From Actinomycetes bacterium (GTDB lineage Bacteria; Actinomycetota; Actinomycetes; Mycobacteriales; Mycobacteriaceae), in NCBI GenBank assembly GCA_023404955.1, contig JAEXZY010000152.1:1-64000 (forward strand): 64,000 bases of DNA, given 5' to 3'. Positions 27,459 through 36,075 of this stretch are shown here, piece after piece; position 1 is the first letter of the stretch; the number at the start of each line of letters is the position of its first letter. Position numbers and translations under genes: made by a program. The notes beneath the pieces were generated by a model that was not told the DNA's origin, searched no databases, and worked only from the letters and a program-made list of their open reading frames with translations.

Positions 27459-28510
27459 GCGGTCTGGTTGACCAGTCGCACGGACGCCGCGCCGTCGGGG
27501 TAGAACTCGGCGATCGACAGCGACGCCAGGTCCAGGTGCAGCCGGTAGAGGATCGCAGGACCGGCGTCCAGGGCAACGCGCAGAAGCGTTTTGATCGGTG
27601 TCACATGGGACACCACCAGCACCGTCTGGCCGGCACGTTCGGTGAGCAGGCGCTGCTGGACCCGAGTGATCCTGCGTGCCACCGCGTCGAAGCTCTCCCC
27701 GCCCGGCGGGGCGACGGCGGTGTCCGCGAGCCAGCGCCGATGCAGCTCGGGATCCCGCTCCGAGGCCTCCCGGAACGTCAGCCCTTCCCATGAGCCGAAG
27801 TCGGTCTCGATCAGATCGTCGTCGACCTCGACGTCGAGTCCGAGCGCGCCCGCGGCCGCCGCGGCGGTATCGCGCGCCCGCTTCAGCGGGGAGCACACCA
27901 CCGCATCGATACCTCCGAGCTTCGACAGATAGCCGGCCGCGGCGGCGGCCTGCCGCACCCCCAGTTCAGTCAGGTCCGGGTTGCCGCGCCCGGAATAGCG
28001 GCGTTCCACCGACAGCGGCGTTTGCCCGTGCCGGAGCAGCAAGAGCCGCGTGGGGGCACCTTTGGCCCCTGTCCACCCCGCCGGGTTCACTTTCACCGCT
28101 TCGGATTCCGCCGCGCCGTCCATCGCCTGGTTGGCCAGCGCATCGGCAGCGCTGTTCTGCTCGCGAGGAATCCAGGTGTAGTCGATGTGGTCGAACGCAG
28201 CCGCACGTTCGCGAGCTTGCTGGTGCAGCGCAGCCAGATCGGGGTGCTTGACGCGCCAGCGCCCCGCCATCTGTTCCACGACCAGCTTCGAGTCCATCCG
28301 GACATCGACGTCGGTCGCTGCGAGGTCGGCGGCAGCCTCCAAACCCGCGATCAGCCCGCGGTATTCGGCGACGTTGTTGGTGGCCCGGCCGATCGACGCC
28401 TTGGCTTCTGCGAGGACCTCCGTGTGATCCGCCGACCACACGACGGCGCCGTACCCGGCCGGACCGGGGTTACCGCGTGATCCCCCGTCGGCCTCGACGA
28501 GTACCTTCAC
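27449..28510 (-). CDS. bifunctional RNase HI / acid phosphatase (alpha-ribazole phosphatase-like)
   Basis: A 353-residue two-domain protein like Rv2228c. The N-terminal RNase HI domain (about 1-130) starts VLVEADGGSRGNPGPAGYG and would remove RNA from RNA:DNA hybrids. The C-terminal histidine phosphatase domain (about 160-353) has LLRHGQTPLS and the second His in VLVVSHVTPIK. In M. tuberculosis the phosphatase part has CobC-like activity in B12 synthesis. GTG 28510 overlaps the stop of the zinc-ribbon gene (GTGA), so translation is coupled. Confidence 0.93.
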   Translation of the reverse strand: MKVLVEADGGSRGNPGPAGYGAVVWSADHTEVLAEAKASIGRATNNVAEYRGLIAGLEAAADLAATDVDVRMDSKLVVEQMAGRWRVKHPDLAALHQQARERAAAFDHIDYTWIPREQNSAADALANQAMDGAAESEAVKVNPAGWTGAKGAPTRLLLLRHGQTPLSVERRYSGRGNPDLTELGVRQAAAAAGYLSKLGGIDAVVCSPLKRARDTAAAAAGALGLDVEVDDDLIETDFGSWEGLTFREASERDPELHRRWLADTAVAPPGGESFDAVARRITRVQQRLLTERAGQTVLVVSHVTPIKTLLRVALDAGPAILYRLHLDLASLSIAEFYPDGAASVRLVNQTAYL

Positions 28511-29244
28511 GCCCCGGAACCCTTGACTCTCAGAAGAATCGCCGAGCACTCCGGGCACCGCAGCACCTCGTCGTCGGGCGCGGCGGCGATGCGCGCCAAT
28601 TCGCCCCTGTCGATCTCGAGTCGGCACGCCCCGCACCGCCGGCCCTGCAGCGTCGCGGCGCCCGTGCCGCCGCGCGCACGTTGACGCTCGTACATCGACA
28701 CCAGCCCGTCGTCGATGGTGGCGACGAGTTCTTCACGCCGCGAGCGCGCCTGGTGGGCAAGCTGGCTCAGGTGCGTACGCGCCGAGTCGCAGTTGCGCTG
28801 CGCATCCGACATCCCGGTCTGCAGATCGTCGATGCCGGTCAGTTCCCGATCCTGGTCGGCGGCCAGCTCCTCGCGCCGCTCCATCACCTCGAGCAGCGAA
28901 TCCTCGAGGTTGGCCTGGCGGCGCTCCAGGGTGTCCAGCTCGTGCTCGATCTCGGTGAGCTGCTTGGGATCCACGGTGCCGCCCTCGAGCAGGCGACGAT
29001 CCCGATCCTCCCGTTGTCGCACGCCGTCGATCTCGCTCTCGAATTTCGCGATCTGCGCGTCGATGTCGGCGAGAGCGAGTTGAACCGCGGCCAACCGGTC
29101 GTTCGCCTCGCGGTGCGCACTCTGGGCAGCCTCGAGTTTGGCCTGCTCGGGAAGGTTCTTGACCCGATGGTCGAGCCGGCCGATCTCGGCGTCCAGCTCG
29201 GCCAGTTCGAGCACCAGACGTTGTTGGGCCACATCAGCTTTCAT
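28507..29244 (-). CDS. zinc-ribbon protein with long coiled coil (Rv2229c-like)
   Basis: A 245-residue protein, identical in length to Rv2229c as I recall it. Residues about 1-185 form a long charged coiled coil. The C-terminus is a C4 zinc ribbon with CxxC pairs in RRCGACRLEID and LRCPECSAIL. The family is found across bacteria near NIF3 genes, and its function is not established. ATG 29244 lies within the last codons of the NIF3 gene (11-bp overlap), and its stop overlaps the RNase H start, so three genes are translationally linked. Confidence 0.88.
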   Translation of the reverse strand: MKADVAQQRLVLELAELDAEIGRLDHRVKNLPEQAKLEAAQSAHREANDRLAAVQLALADIDAQIAKFESEIDGVRQREDRDRRLLEGGTVDPKQLTEIEHELDTLERRQANLEDSLLEVMERREELAADQDRELTGIDDLQTGMSDAQRNCDSARTHLSQLAHQARSRREELVATIDDGLVSMYERQRARGGTGAATLQGRRCGACRLEIDRGELARIAAAPDDEVLRCPECSAILLRVKGSGA

Positions 29245-30364
29245 GTGAACAGTCCTCGACATTCCAGGGATCGGTGCGCACCGGAGACACGGTGACGGGC
29301 AGGTCGGCGAAGTGGTGACGCAACAGTGCGGCCGCCTGGCCACACCAGGGATATTCGCTGGCCCAGTGCGCGACGTCGACGAGCGCGACGTCGGATGTCC
29401 GCCGATGCTCGTCGGCGGGATGGTGGCGCAGATCCGCGGTCACGTACGCCTGCACGCCGGCACCTGCCACGTCGGCGAGCAGTGAATCTCCCGCACCTCC
29501 GCACAGCGCGACCCGGGACACCGTCGCGTCCGGGACGCCGGAGGCGCGCACCCCCCACGTCGTGGCGGGCAGACCGCGACGCACCCGAGCAACGAAGGCG
29601 CTCAACGGTTCTGGCTTGCCGAGTTCCGCGATCCGGCCCAGCCCGGTTCCGCCCGGCACTGATTCGACGGCGACGACGTCGAATGCTGGTTCCTCATAGG
29701 GGTGTGCCGCACGCAGCGCGGCGAGCACCGCCGCCCGGCGGGACCGCGGGGCCACCATCTCGACGCGATCTTCGTCGACCTGCTCGACGGTGCCGACCGC
29801 CCCGATGGCCGGGGTGGCTCCGGCGAGCGGCAGGAACTGACCGATCCCCGACACACTCCAACTGCACTGCGCGTAGTCACCGATCTGACCGGCCCCGGCG
29901 TCGAACATCGCGGCGCGCACCGTCGCGGCACTCTCGAGCGGAACGTAGACGCCCCACTTGTCCAGGGACGGGGCCGCCGGCTCGGGAGCCAGCACGTCGG
30001 TGACCGTCAGACCCAATGCCTCGGCGAGGGCGTCGGAGACGCCAGGTGCGGCGCTGTCGGCATTGGTGTGCGCGGTGAACAGCGCGCGCCCGCTCCGGAT
30101 CAGCGCATGCAGCAGCGAGCCCTTGGCGGTGTCGGCGGCCACGGTGTCCACGCCGCGCAGCAGCAGGGGATGGTGAGCGAGCAGCAGTCCCCGATCCGGC
30201 ACCGTCGCCACCACCTCGGCCGTCGCGTCGACGGCGACGGTGACGGACTCGATCGGTTCCGCCGGATCTCCACAGACCAGGCCCACGGAATCCCAGCTCT
30301 GCGCCAGGCGGGGCGGATAGGCCGCGTCGAGCACGTCCATGACGTCGGCGAGACGCACTGTCAT
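29234..30364 (-). CDS. NIF3-like dinuclear metal centre protein
   Basis: A 376-residue Nif3/YqfO family protein (Rv2230c position). Metal-ligand segments LLLAHHPLLLRG and LFTAHTNADSA are present near the N-terminus, with the late His/Glu cluster in DVAHWASEYPWCG. A middle domain of about 100 residues is inserted, as in YqfO-type members. ATG 30364 is chosen over 30382 because GAGG lies 7 bp upstream. The family binds two metal ions, and its substrate is disputed. It heads the operon with the zinc-ribbon and RNase H genes. Confidence 0.92.
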   Translation of the reverse strand: MTVRLADVMDVLDAAYPPRLAQSWDSVGLVCGDPAEPIESVTVAVDATAEVVATVPDRGLLLAHHPLLLRGVDTVAADTAKGSLLHALIRSGRALFTAHTNADSAAPGVSDALAEALGLTVTDVLAPEPAAPSLDKWGVYVPLESAATVRAAMFDAGAGQIGDYAQCSWSVSGIGQFLPLAGATPAIGAVGTVEQVDEDRVEMVAPRSRRAAVLAALRAAHPYEEPAFDVVAVESVPGGTGLGRIAELGKPEPLSAFVARVRRGLPATTWGVRASGVPDATVSRVALCGGAGDSLLADVAGAGVQAYVTADLRHHPADEHRRTSDVALVDVAHWASEYPWCGQAAALLRHHFADLPVTVSPVRTDPWNVEDCSHES

Positions 30365-30434
30365 CGCATCACCTCGGGACATGCCACATCACGACAGTAG
30401 TGCGCGGGTCCAGCCACTCCGGGCATCAGGGACA

Positions 30435-31130
30435 ATGGACCGCGTGACGGACATGGTTGACAGTGCTGCCCCGGTGACCCGGGTGCGCCGTGGCGATCTG
30501 GTCATCTTCGATCTGGACGGCACTCTGACCGATTCCGCCGAGGGCATCGTCGCCAGCTTCCGGCACGCTCTGGCAGCGATCGGCGCCCCGGTGCCCGAGG
30601 GTGACCTGGTGAGCCGCATCGTCGGTCCGCCGATGCGGCACACCCTGGAGTCGATGGGTCTGGGTGAGCGGGCCGGCGAGGCGATGGCCGCCTACCGCGC
30701 CGACTACACGACCCGGGGCTGGTCGATGAACCGCCCGTTCGCCGGCGTGCCGGAGCTGCTGACCGACCTGACCCGCGCGGGTGTCCGGCTGGCGGTGGCC
30801 ACCTCGAAGGCCGAGCCCACGGCGCAGCGCATCCTGGCGCACTTCGACCTCGACGGCTTCTTCGAGGTCATCGCCGGCGCCAGCGTCGACGGCAGCCGCG
30901 CCGGCAAAGCCGACGTGGTGGCTCACGCACTCGCCCAGCTCACGCCGCTGCCCGACCGCGTCGTCATGGTCGGTGACCGCTCGCACGACGTCGAGGGCGC
31001 CGCCGTCCACGGTATCGGCACGATCGTCGTCGACTGGGGCTACGGCAGCGCGGACTTCACCGCCTCGGAGAGCCCGGCCCTGGCCCATGTCGCCGACGTC
31101 GCGGCGCTGCGCGAGGTGCTGGGTGTCTGA
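30435..31130 (+). CDS. ptkA: HAD hydrolase-fold protein tyrosine kinase PtkA-like
   Basis: A 231-residue HAD-superfamily protein. The nucleophile motif is DLDGTLTDS (Asp26, Asp28), followed by VATSKAEPTAQRIL and the acidic motif VMVGDRSHDVEG. The next gene is ptpA with an 8-bp overlap. In M. tuberculosis this partner (Rv2232) phosphorylates PtpA. Here the protein starts just before the HAD core and lacks the roughly 80-residue disordered N-terminal domain of the M. tuberculosis protein. Kinase activity is therefore inferred only from position; phosphoglycolate phosphatase-like activity is an alternative. Confidence 0.85.
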   Translation: MDRVTDMVDSAAPVTRVRRGDLVIFDLDGTLTDSAEGIVASFRHALAAIGAPVPEGDLVSRIVGPPMRHTLESMGLGERAGEAMAAYRADYTTRGWSMNRPFAGVPELLTDLTRAGVRLAVATSKAEPTAQRILAHFDLDGFFEVIAGASVDGSRAGKADVVAHALAQLTPLPDRVVMVGDRSHDVEGAAVHGIGTIVVDWGYGSADFTASESPALAHVADVAALREVLGV

Positions 31131-31617
31131 CCAGCTGCACGTCACCTTCATCTGCTCGGGCAACATCTGCCGCAGCCCGATGGCCGAGAAGATGTTCGCC
31201 CACCAGCTGAATGAGCGCGGCCTGGCCGACGCGGTGCGCGTCACCAGCGCGGGCACCGGGCACTGGCACGAGGGCGAGCCGGCCGATCGCCGAGCCGGCG
31301 TCACGCTGCGCGAGCACGGTTACCCGAGCGGGCACCGCGCCACCCAGATGACCGAGGACCACCTCGACGCCGACCTGGTGGTGGCACTCGGCCGGAACCA
31401 TCTGCGCATGCTCTCCGAACGGGGCGTGCCGACGGATCGGCTGCGAATGCTGCGCTCGTTCGATCCGCGCTCGGGTAAGCACGCATTGGACGTCGACGAT
31501 CCGTACTACGGAACCCAGGACGATTTCGAGGCCGTGTTCACGGTCATCGACGCCGCTCTGCCCGGCCTGCACGCCTGGGTCGACGAGCAGCTGGCCGAGC
31601 GGCGGCAGGCGGGCTAG
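31123..31617 (+). CDS. ptpA: low-molecular-weight protein tyrosine phosphatase
   Basis: A 164-residue LMW-PTP. The active-site loop CX5R is Cys11-SGNIC-Arg17, and the general acid Asp126 lies in DDPYYG. Tyr128 and Tyr129, the residues reported to be phosphorylated by PtkA in M. tuberculosis, are both conserved. The start is GTG 31123, overlapping the ptkA stop by 8 bp. In the pathogen PtpA is secreted and blocks phagosome maturation; in an environmental species its target is unknown. Confidence 0.95.
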   Translation: MSDQLHVTFICSGNICRSPMAEKMFAHQLNERGLADAVRVTSAGTGHWHEGEPADRRAGVTLREHGYPSGHRATQMTEDHLDADLVVALGRNHLRMLSERGVPTDRLRMLRSFDPRSGKHALDVDDPYYGTQDDFEAVFTVIDAALPGLHAWVDEQLAERRQAG

Positions 31618-31619
31618 GT

Positions 31620-32426
31620 ATGCGCCGGCTCGCCTTTCTCCTGCGCCCGCAGTGGCTGGCGCTCTACGTCGTGGTGATCGCCTTCGCCTATCTGTGCTTC
31701 ACCGTGCTCGCGCCGTGGCAGCTGCACAAGAACACCAAGACGTCCCGGGAGAACGCCCAGATCTCGGCGTCGCTCAACGCCGACCCGGTGCCGCTGACGA
31801 CGCTTCTGCCGCACCAGGATTCATCGGCCCCGGACGACCAGTGGAAGCGCGTGACCGCGACCGGTAGGTATCTGCCCGATAGGCAGGTGGTGGCCCGGTT
31901 GCGGGTGATCGACGGCGATCCCGCGTTCGAGGTGCTGGTGCCCTTCGCCGTCGAGGGTGGCCCCACCGTGCTGGTGGATCGGGGCTATGTGAAACCGGTG
32001 ACGGGCTCCGCGGTGCCCGACATCGCCCCGGCACCGACCGAGCGGGTCACGATCACGGCCCGGCTGCGGGAGCCCGAAGGCGTCGCCGTCGGCAAGGAGC
32101 CGTTCCGGGACGCCGGTGTGCAGCAGGTGTATTCGATCAATCCCGGCCAGATCTCGTCATTGATGGGCGTTCCGTTGGCGGGGGCATACCTGCAGCTGGT
32201 CGAAGACCAGCCGGGCGGTCTGGGCGTCGTGCCGCTGCCGCGGCTGGAGGCCGGGCCGTTCCTGTCGTACGGCATCCAGTGGATCGCGTTCGGCATCATC
32301 GCCCCGATCGGGGTGGGCTACTTCATCTACGCCGAGGTGCAGGCGCGTCGACGGGAGAAGGCCGCACCGGCCGAGCCGGTCACACCCGAGGAGAAGCTGG
32401 CCGACCGCTACGGCCGGCGACGCTGA
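31620..32426 (+). CDS. SURF1 family cytochrome oxidase biogenesis protein
   Basis: A 268-residue membrane protein with a transmembrane helix at each end (about residues 12-32 and 215-240) and a large extracytoplasmic domain between, the SURF1/Shy1 topology. Motifs include APWQLHKN after helix 1, VLVDRGYVKP in the middle and GPFLSYGIQWIAFGIIAPIG in helix 2. SURF1 helps assemble the aa3 cytochrome c oxidase. It starts 2 bp after ptpA, and its last 47 bp overlap the convergent cobD gene. Confidence 0.93.
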   Translation: MRRLAFLLRPQWLALYVVVIAFAYLCFTVLAPWQLHKNTKTSRENAQISASLNADPVPLTTLLPHQDSSAPDDQWKRVTATGRYLPDRQVVARLRVIDGDPAFEVLVPFAVEGGPTVLVDRGYVKPVTGSAVPDIAPAPTERVTITARLREPEGVAVGKEPFRDAGVQQVYSINPGQISSLMGVPLAGAYLQLVEDQPGGLGVVPLPRLEAGPFLSYGIQWIAFGIIAPIGVGYFIYAEVQARRREKAAPAEPVTPEEKLADRYGRRR

Positions 32427-33348
32427 CGGCGGCCGCCGCCGCGGCGACCTGAACGGCCCGCGACAGCCGCACGGCCCGCCGGAGGTCACCGGCACCAGGC
32501 ACCCGTCCGGCGCCCAGGGTGGGACGAATCTCGAGTTCATGCGCGTAGTGTGTCGGCCCACCCAGCTGAATTCCCAACGCCCCCGCGAACGACGCTTCGG
32601 CCACGCCGGCATTGGGGCTGGGATGCCGGGCCGCGTCGCTACGCCAGGCCCGGATCGCCCCGACCGGAGACCCACCCACCAGCGGTGCGCACACGACGAC
32701 CAGCAGGCCCGTCAGCCGGGCCGCGGCCAGGTTCAGCAGGTCGTCGAACCGTGCTGCCGCCCAGCCGAATCGGCGATACCGCGGCGACTTGTTGCCCACC
32801 ATCGCGTCCAGGGTGTTCGCCGCGCGGTACAGCAGCACCCCAGGTGCGCCGCCGACGGCCGCCCACAGCAGGGGGCCGACCTGCGCGTCGGAGGTGTTCT
32901 CCGCGATCGACTCAAGCGCGGCACGGGCGAGTCCCGCAGCATCGAGCACCGAGGGGTCGCGGCCGCACAGAGACGGCAGCAGCTCCCGCGCGGCGGCGAG
33001 ATCACCCGCGTCCAGCAGGTCGGCCATCCGGTCGCCCGTGCGGGCCAGCGACGTCCCGCCCAGCGCGGTGAACGTGGCCGCCGCGACCCAGACGACCTCG
33101 GCGACGGCGCTGCGCCGGCTCAGGCGCCCCACACCGGCGGCCGTCAGCGTCACGGCGGCGAGCAGCGCGCCGGCATACCCCACGCCCGCGGCGCGGCTGT
33201 CCGCGTAGAGCTGACGCTCGAGCGCTGCTGCGGTGCGGCCGAACACCGCCACCGGATGGCCGCGCCGCGGGTCGCCGAAGGCGGCGTCGGCGAGCACGCC
33301 TACGGCGATCCCTGCGGCGCGGCAGCGGCTGACTGGTGCGAACACCAC
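32380..33348 (-). CDS. cobD: adenosylcobinamide-phosphate synthase (CobD/CbiB)
   Basis: A 322-residue membrane enzyme that joins the aminopropanol phosphate arm to adenosylcobyric acid in B12 synthesis. Diagnostic segments are GVLADAAFGDPRRGHPVAVFG, ESIAENTSDAQVGPLLW, RAANTLDAMVGNKSPRYRRFG and SPNAGVAEASFAGALGIQLGGP. It overlaps the 3' end of the SURF1 gene by 47 bp in a tail-to-tail arrangement. In M. tuberculosis a cobC gene lies a few genes away between Rv2230c and ptkA; it is missing here. Confidence 0.95.
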   Translation of the reverse strand: MVFAPVSRCRAAGIAVGVLADAAFGDPRRGHPVAVFGRTAAALERQLYADSRAAGVGYAGALLAAVTLTAAGVGRLSRRSAVAEVVWVAAATFTALGGTSLARTGDRMADLLDAGDLAAARELLPSLCGRDPSVLDAAGLARAALESIAENTSDAQVGPLLWAAVGGAPGVLLYRAANTLDAMVGNKSPRYRRFGWAAARFDDLLNLAAARLTGLLVVVCAPLVGGSPVGAIRAWRSDAARHPSPNAGVAEASFAGALGIQLGGPTHYAHELEIRPTLGAGRVPGAGDLRRAVRLSRAVQVAAAAAAVSVAGRSGRPASPRV

Positions 33349-33381
33349 GGCAGCTTGTCACATCGGTGTCAGACTGTGCCC

Positions 33382-35091
33382 ATGGCCGACGTGATCGTCA
33401 CCGCAGGAACCGTCATCACCATGGACGAGGCAGTGCCGCGCGCACAGGCCGTCGCCGTGTCGGGCGGGCGCATCGTCGCGGTCGGCAGCGTCGACGAGTG
33501 CCGGGCCGCGTTGCCGGATGCCGAGGTGGTCGACACGGGGGTGGCCGTACTGGCGCCGGGATTCGTTGAGCCGCACAGCCATCCGCTGATCAGCGGGATC
33601 GCCACCGAAGCCCCCGCCCGCTCGATCGCGCCGTGGGTCGCGACGTCGTGGGCGCAGGTGCAGCAGATCTTCGCCGACGCACTGGCCGACACCGATCCCG
33701 AGACCCCGCTGTGGTTCGCCGGTTACGACGCGCTGCTGCACGGACATCCGTCACCCAAGGCCGGCGAACTCGACGACATCTTCGGTGAGCGCATCGCCGT
33801 CGTCACCGACAACTCCGGGCACGGCGTGTATTTCAACTCCGCCGTGATCCGCGCCCACGGATGGGACACCGATCCGCCGGCCGATCCCGTCGCGGGCCGA
33901 TTCGGCCGCAATGACGACGGAACACTGAACGGACAGGGTTTCGAGCTCCCCGTCGTCACGGCGGTGACGATGCCGCTGCTGACGAAGATGGGTGACCCGC
34001 TGGCGTCGGCGGCGAACTACTACGCGCTGATGTCGCGCGGTGGGTACACCTCTACGTCGGACATGACCTACGACCCGAAGTTCGCCGCGGGATACGAGGC
34101 GCTCGCGGCGGCACCGTCCTGCCCGCTGCGGGTGAGCATGTGGGAGATGTCGGTCACCGAGACTTATTGGGAACCGACCGCATTCACCGCCGGTGGGGAC
34201 TGGCTGACCAAGTCGGGGGTGAAGCTCTGGACGGACGGATCGCCGTGGGTGGGCAACATCGCGATCTCGTTTCCCTACCTCGACACCGACGCCACCCGCA
34301 CCGCAGGCATCGACCCCGCCGTCGCCGGCGGTGCGCACTCGATGAACTACAGCCGCGAACAGCTCGACGCGATCCTCGACAAGGCCGCGCCGGCGGGATG
34401 GCAGATGGCCTTCCACGCCAACGGCGATCTGGCGCTGGATCTCGCGCTGGACGCGTACGAGGACGCGCTGGCGCGCCACGGCCTGCTGGGCACCGACCAT
34501 CGCTGGCGACTGGAGCACTGCGGGGCCGGAACCCGGGCACACTTCGATCGCGCGGCCCGCCTCGGGGTGCACGTGTCGATGGCCCCGTTCCAGTACTACT
34601 ACTGGGGCGAGCTGCTCGACGGCGCGATGTTCTCCTCCGAGTACGGGGCGCGATGGGCGGCGTTCGCCGACGCCGTCGACGCCGGGGCGTGCGTCTCGCT
34701 GCACAACGACGGGTCGGTGTCGCCGCCGACGCCGATCGTCAACATCGCGACCGCGGTGACCCGGCGTACCCGCAACGGCACGGTGCACTGTCCGGAACAG
34801 GTGATCTCGCTGGATCAGGCGTGGCGCGCCCAGACGATCGACGCGGCGCGCACTCTGCGCCGCGACCATCTCGTCGGGTCGGTAAGTCCTGGCAAGCTCG
34901 CCGATTTCGTGGAGTTGACGGCGGACCCGTGGGAGATCGAGCCGACCGCGCTGATCGACACCGTGCAGGTGACGGGGACCTGGTTGGGCGGGCGTCGGAT
35001 CGACCTCGACGAGTTCGTCGGCGCCGTGCGTGCCGGCGACAACACCGAACATGCGCACCTGGCCGAGCGGAAGACCACCGGCTGCTGCTGA
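33382..35091 (+). CDS. YtcJ-like metal-dependent amidohydrolase
   Basis: A 569-residue amidohydrolase of the YtcJ/LAF3 type. The N-terminal beta-sandwich begins VIVTAGTVITMDEA, the metal-binding HxH is in GFVEPHSHPL, and later ligands are in FHANGDLALD and WRLEHCGAG. The C-terminal segment holds the family's SLHNDGSVSPPTPI and TIDAARTLRRDHLVGS. ATG 33382 is chosen since the frame upstream runs antisense to cobD. Substrates of this family are mostly unknown (formamide-like or N-acyl compounds). It has no operon partner: cobD is divergent and the SDR gene convergent. Confidence 0.88.
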   Translation: MADVIVTAGTVITMDEAVPRAQAVAVSGGRIVAVGSVDECRAALPDAEVVDTGVAVLAPGFVEPHSHPLISGIATEAPARSIAPWVATSWAQVQQIFADALADTDPETPLWFAGYDALLHGHPSPKAGELDDIFGERIAVVTDNSGHGVYFNSAVIRAHGWDTDPPADPVAGRFGRNDDGTLNGQGFELPVVTAVTMPLLTKMGDPLASAANYYALMSRGGYTSTSDMTYDPKFAAGYEALAAAPSCPLRVSMWEMSVTETYWEPTAFTAGGDWLTKSGVKLWTDGSPWVGNIAISFPYLDTDATRTAGIDPAVAGGAHSMNYSREQLDAILDKAAPAGWQMAFHANGDLALDLALDAYEDALARHGLLGTDHRWRLEHCGAGTRAHFDRAARLGVHVSMAPFQYYYWGELLDGAMFSSEYGARWAAFADAVDAGACVSLHNDGSVSPPTPIVNIATAVTRRTRNGTVHCPEQVISLDQAWRAQTIDAARTLRRDHLVGSVSPGKLADFVELTADPWEIEPTALIDTVQVTGTWLGGRRIDLDEFVGAVRAGDNTEHAHLAERKTTGCC

Positions 35092-35093
35092 CG

Positions 35094-35990
35094 CTATCGC
35101 GGTGTGTACGCACCGCCTGCGATGTCGTCGACCAGCGTCGGTCCGGTCGGCGTCCACCCCAGAAGTTGTTGCGTCGCAACGCTTGTCCCGGCCATGTCGA
35201 CGCTGAAGAAGGGGCCGATCCAGCCGAAGTGCTCACTGACGTCGCCGTGCGGGATCGCGACGACCGGAAGGTCGAACGCCCGCCCGATCGCCTCGGCGAT
35301 CTCGCGACTCGGGATCCCCTCTTCGGCGACGGCATGGAGGCGGGCACCGGCGGGCGCCTTGTCGAGACCGAGGACGACCATGCGTGCGGCGTCGGCGACG
35401 TGCACGGCGGCCCACCGGTTCTGCCCGTCGCCGGGATAGCCCGACAGTCCCCGCTCGCGCGCGACCTGACACAGCGTGCTGATGAAGCCGTGGTCACCGG
35501 TGCCGTGCGTGGTGGGCGAGAAGCGCAGCGCCACGGACCGGACACCGCGATCGGCGTAGTCGAGGCACAGGTTCTCGCTGCCGCCGCGCGGTGACTCCGG
35601 GCCGTGGAAGGGCGACGGGTCGTCCTCGGTGGCGGGCCGCCCCTCGGCCAGACTCAGTAGCCCTGACGCCAACAGGAACGGCTTGCCGGTGTCGGCCAGC
35701 GCGTCGCCGATGGTCTTCGCCGCGGCTCGTTCGGTGGCGTTGTTGGCGGCCATGTTCGCCCAGTCGTGCTTGTTGGCGAGGTGGATCACGGCGTCGGCGG
35801 CTCGGGCGCCGGACCGGATCGCATCCAGATCGTCGAGGTCGCCGCGCACCACCCTCACCCCTTTCTTTTCGAGAGCGGCGGCCGACGCGTCGGAGCGGGC
35901 CAGACCCGCGACGTCATGGCCGGCACTGGAGAGTTCGTCGACGACGGCGCTGCCGATCCATCCCGATGCTCCCGTGACAAAAACCTGCAT
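35094..35990 (-). CDS. NAD-dependent epimerase/dehydratase (atypical SDR)
   Basis: A 298-residue extended/atypical SDR. The Rossmann motif is VFVTGASGWIGSAVVDEL, the second strand ends GLARSD, and VIHLANKHDW follows as in this family. No clear YxxxK is seen where expected, which suggests an atypical member. ATG 35990 has AGGGG 5 bp upstream. It is divergent from the TetR gene, and two operator-like inverted repeats lie between them, so repression by that TetR is likely. The stop lies 2 bp from that of the convergent amidohydrolase. Confidence 0.82.
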   Translation of the reverse strand: MQVFVTGASGWIGSAVVDELSSAGHDVAGLARSDASAAALEKKGVRVVRGDLDDLDAIRSGARAADAVIHLANKHDWANMAANNATERAAAKTIGDALADTGKPFLLASGLLSLAEGRPATEDDPSPFHGPESPRGGSENLCLDYADRGVRSVALRFSPTTHGTGDHGFISTLCQVARERGLSGYPGDGQNRWAAVHVADAARMVVLGLDKAPAGARLHAVAEEGIPSREIAEAIGRAFDLPVVAIPHGDVSEHFGWIGPFFSVDMAGTSVATQQLLGWTPTGPTLVDDIAGGAYTPR

Positions 35991-36009
35991 GATGACCCCT
36001 TGTCCGAGT

Positions 36010-36060
36010 GATGTCAGTTGCTGACATCTGACGCTACACCTGAAGTCAGTCACTGTCATC
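36010..36060. promoter_or_regulatory. twin inverted repeats in the SDR/TetR intergenic region
   Basis: Site 1 (36010-36028) is a perfect repeat, GATGTCAG-TTG-CTGACATC. Site 2 (36042-36060) is GAAGTCAG-TCA-CTGTCATC, the same 8-3-8 design with two mismatched pairs. Their centres are 32 bp apart, about three helical turns. They fill the space between the divergent start codons, as expected for two TetR dimers controlling both genes. Confidence 0.65.
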
Positions 36061-36075
36061 ACTACACTCTGGCCC

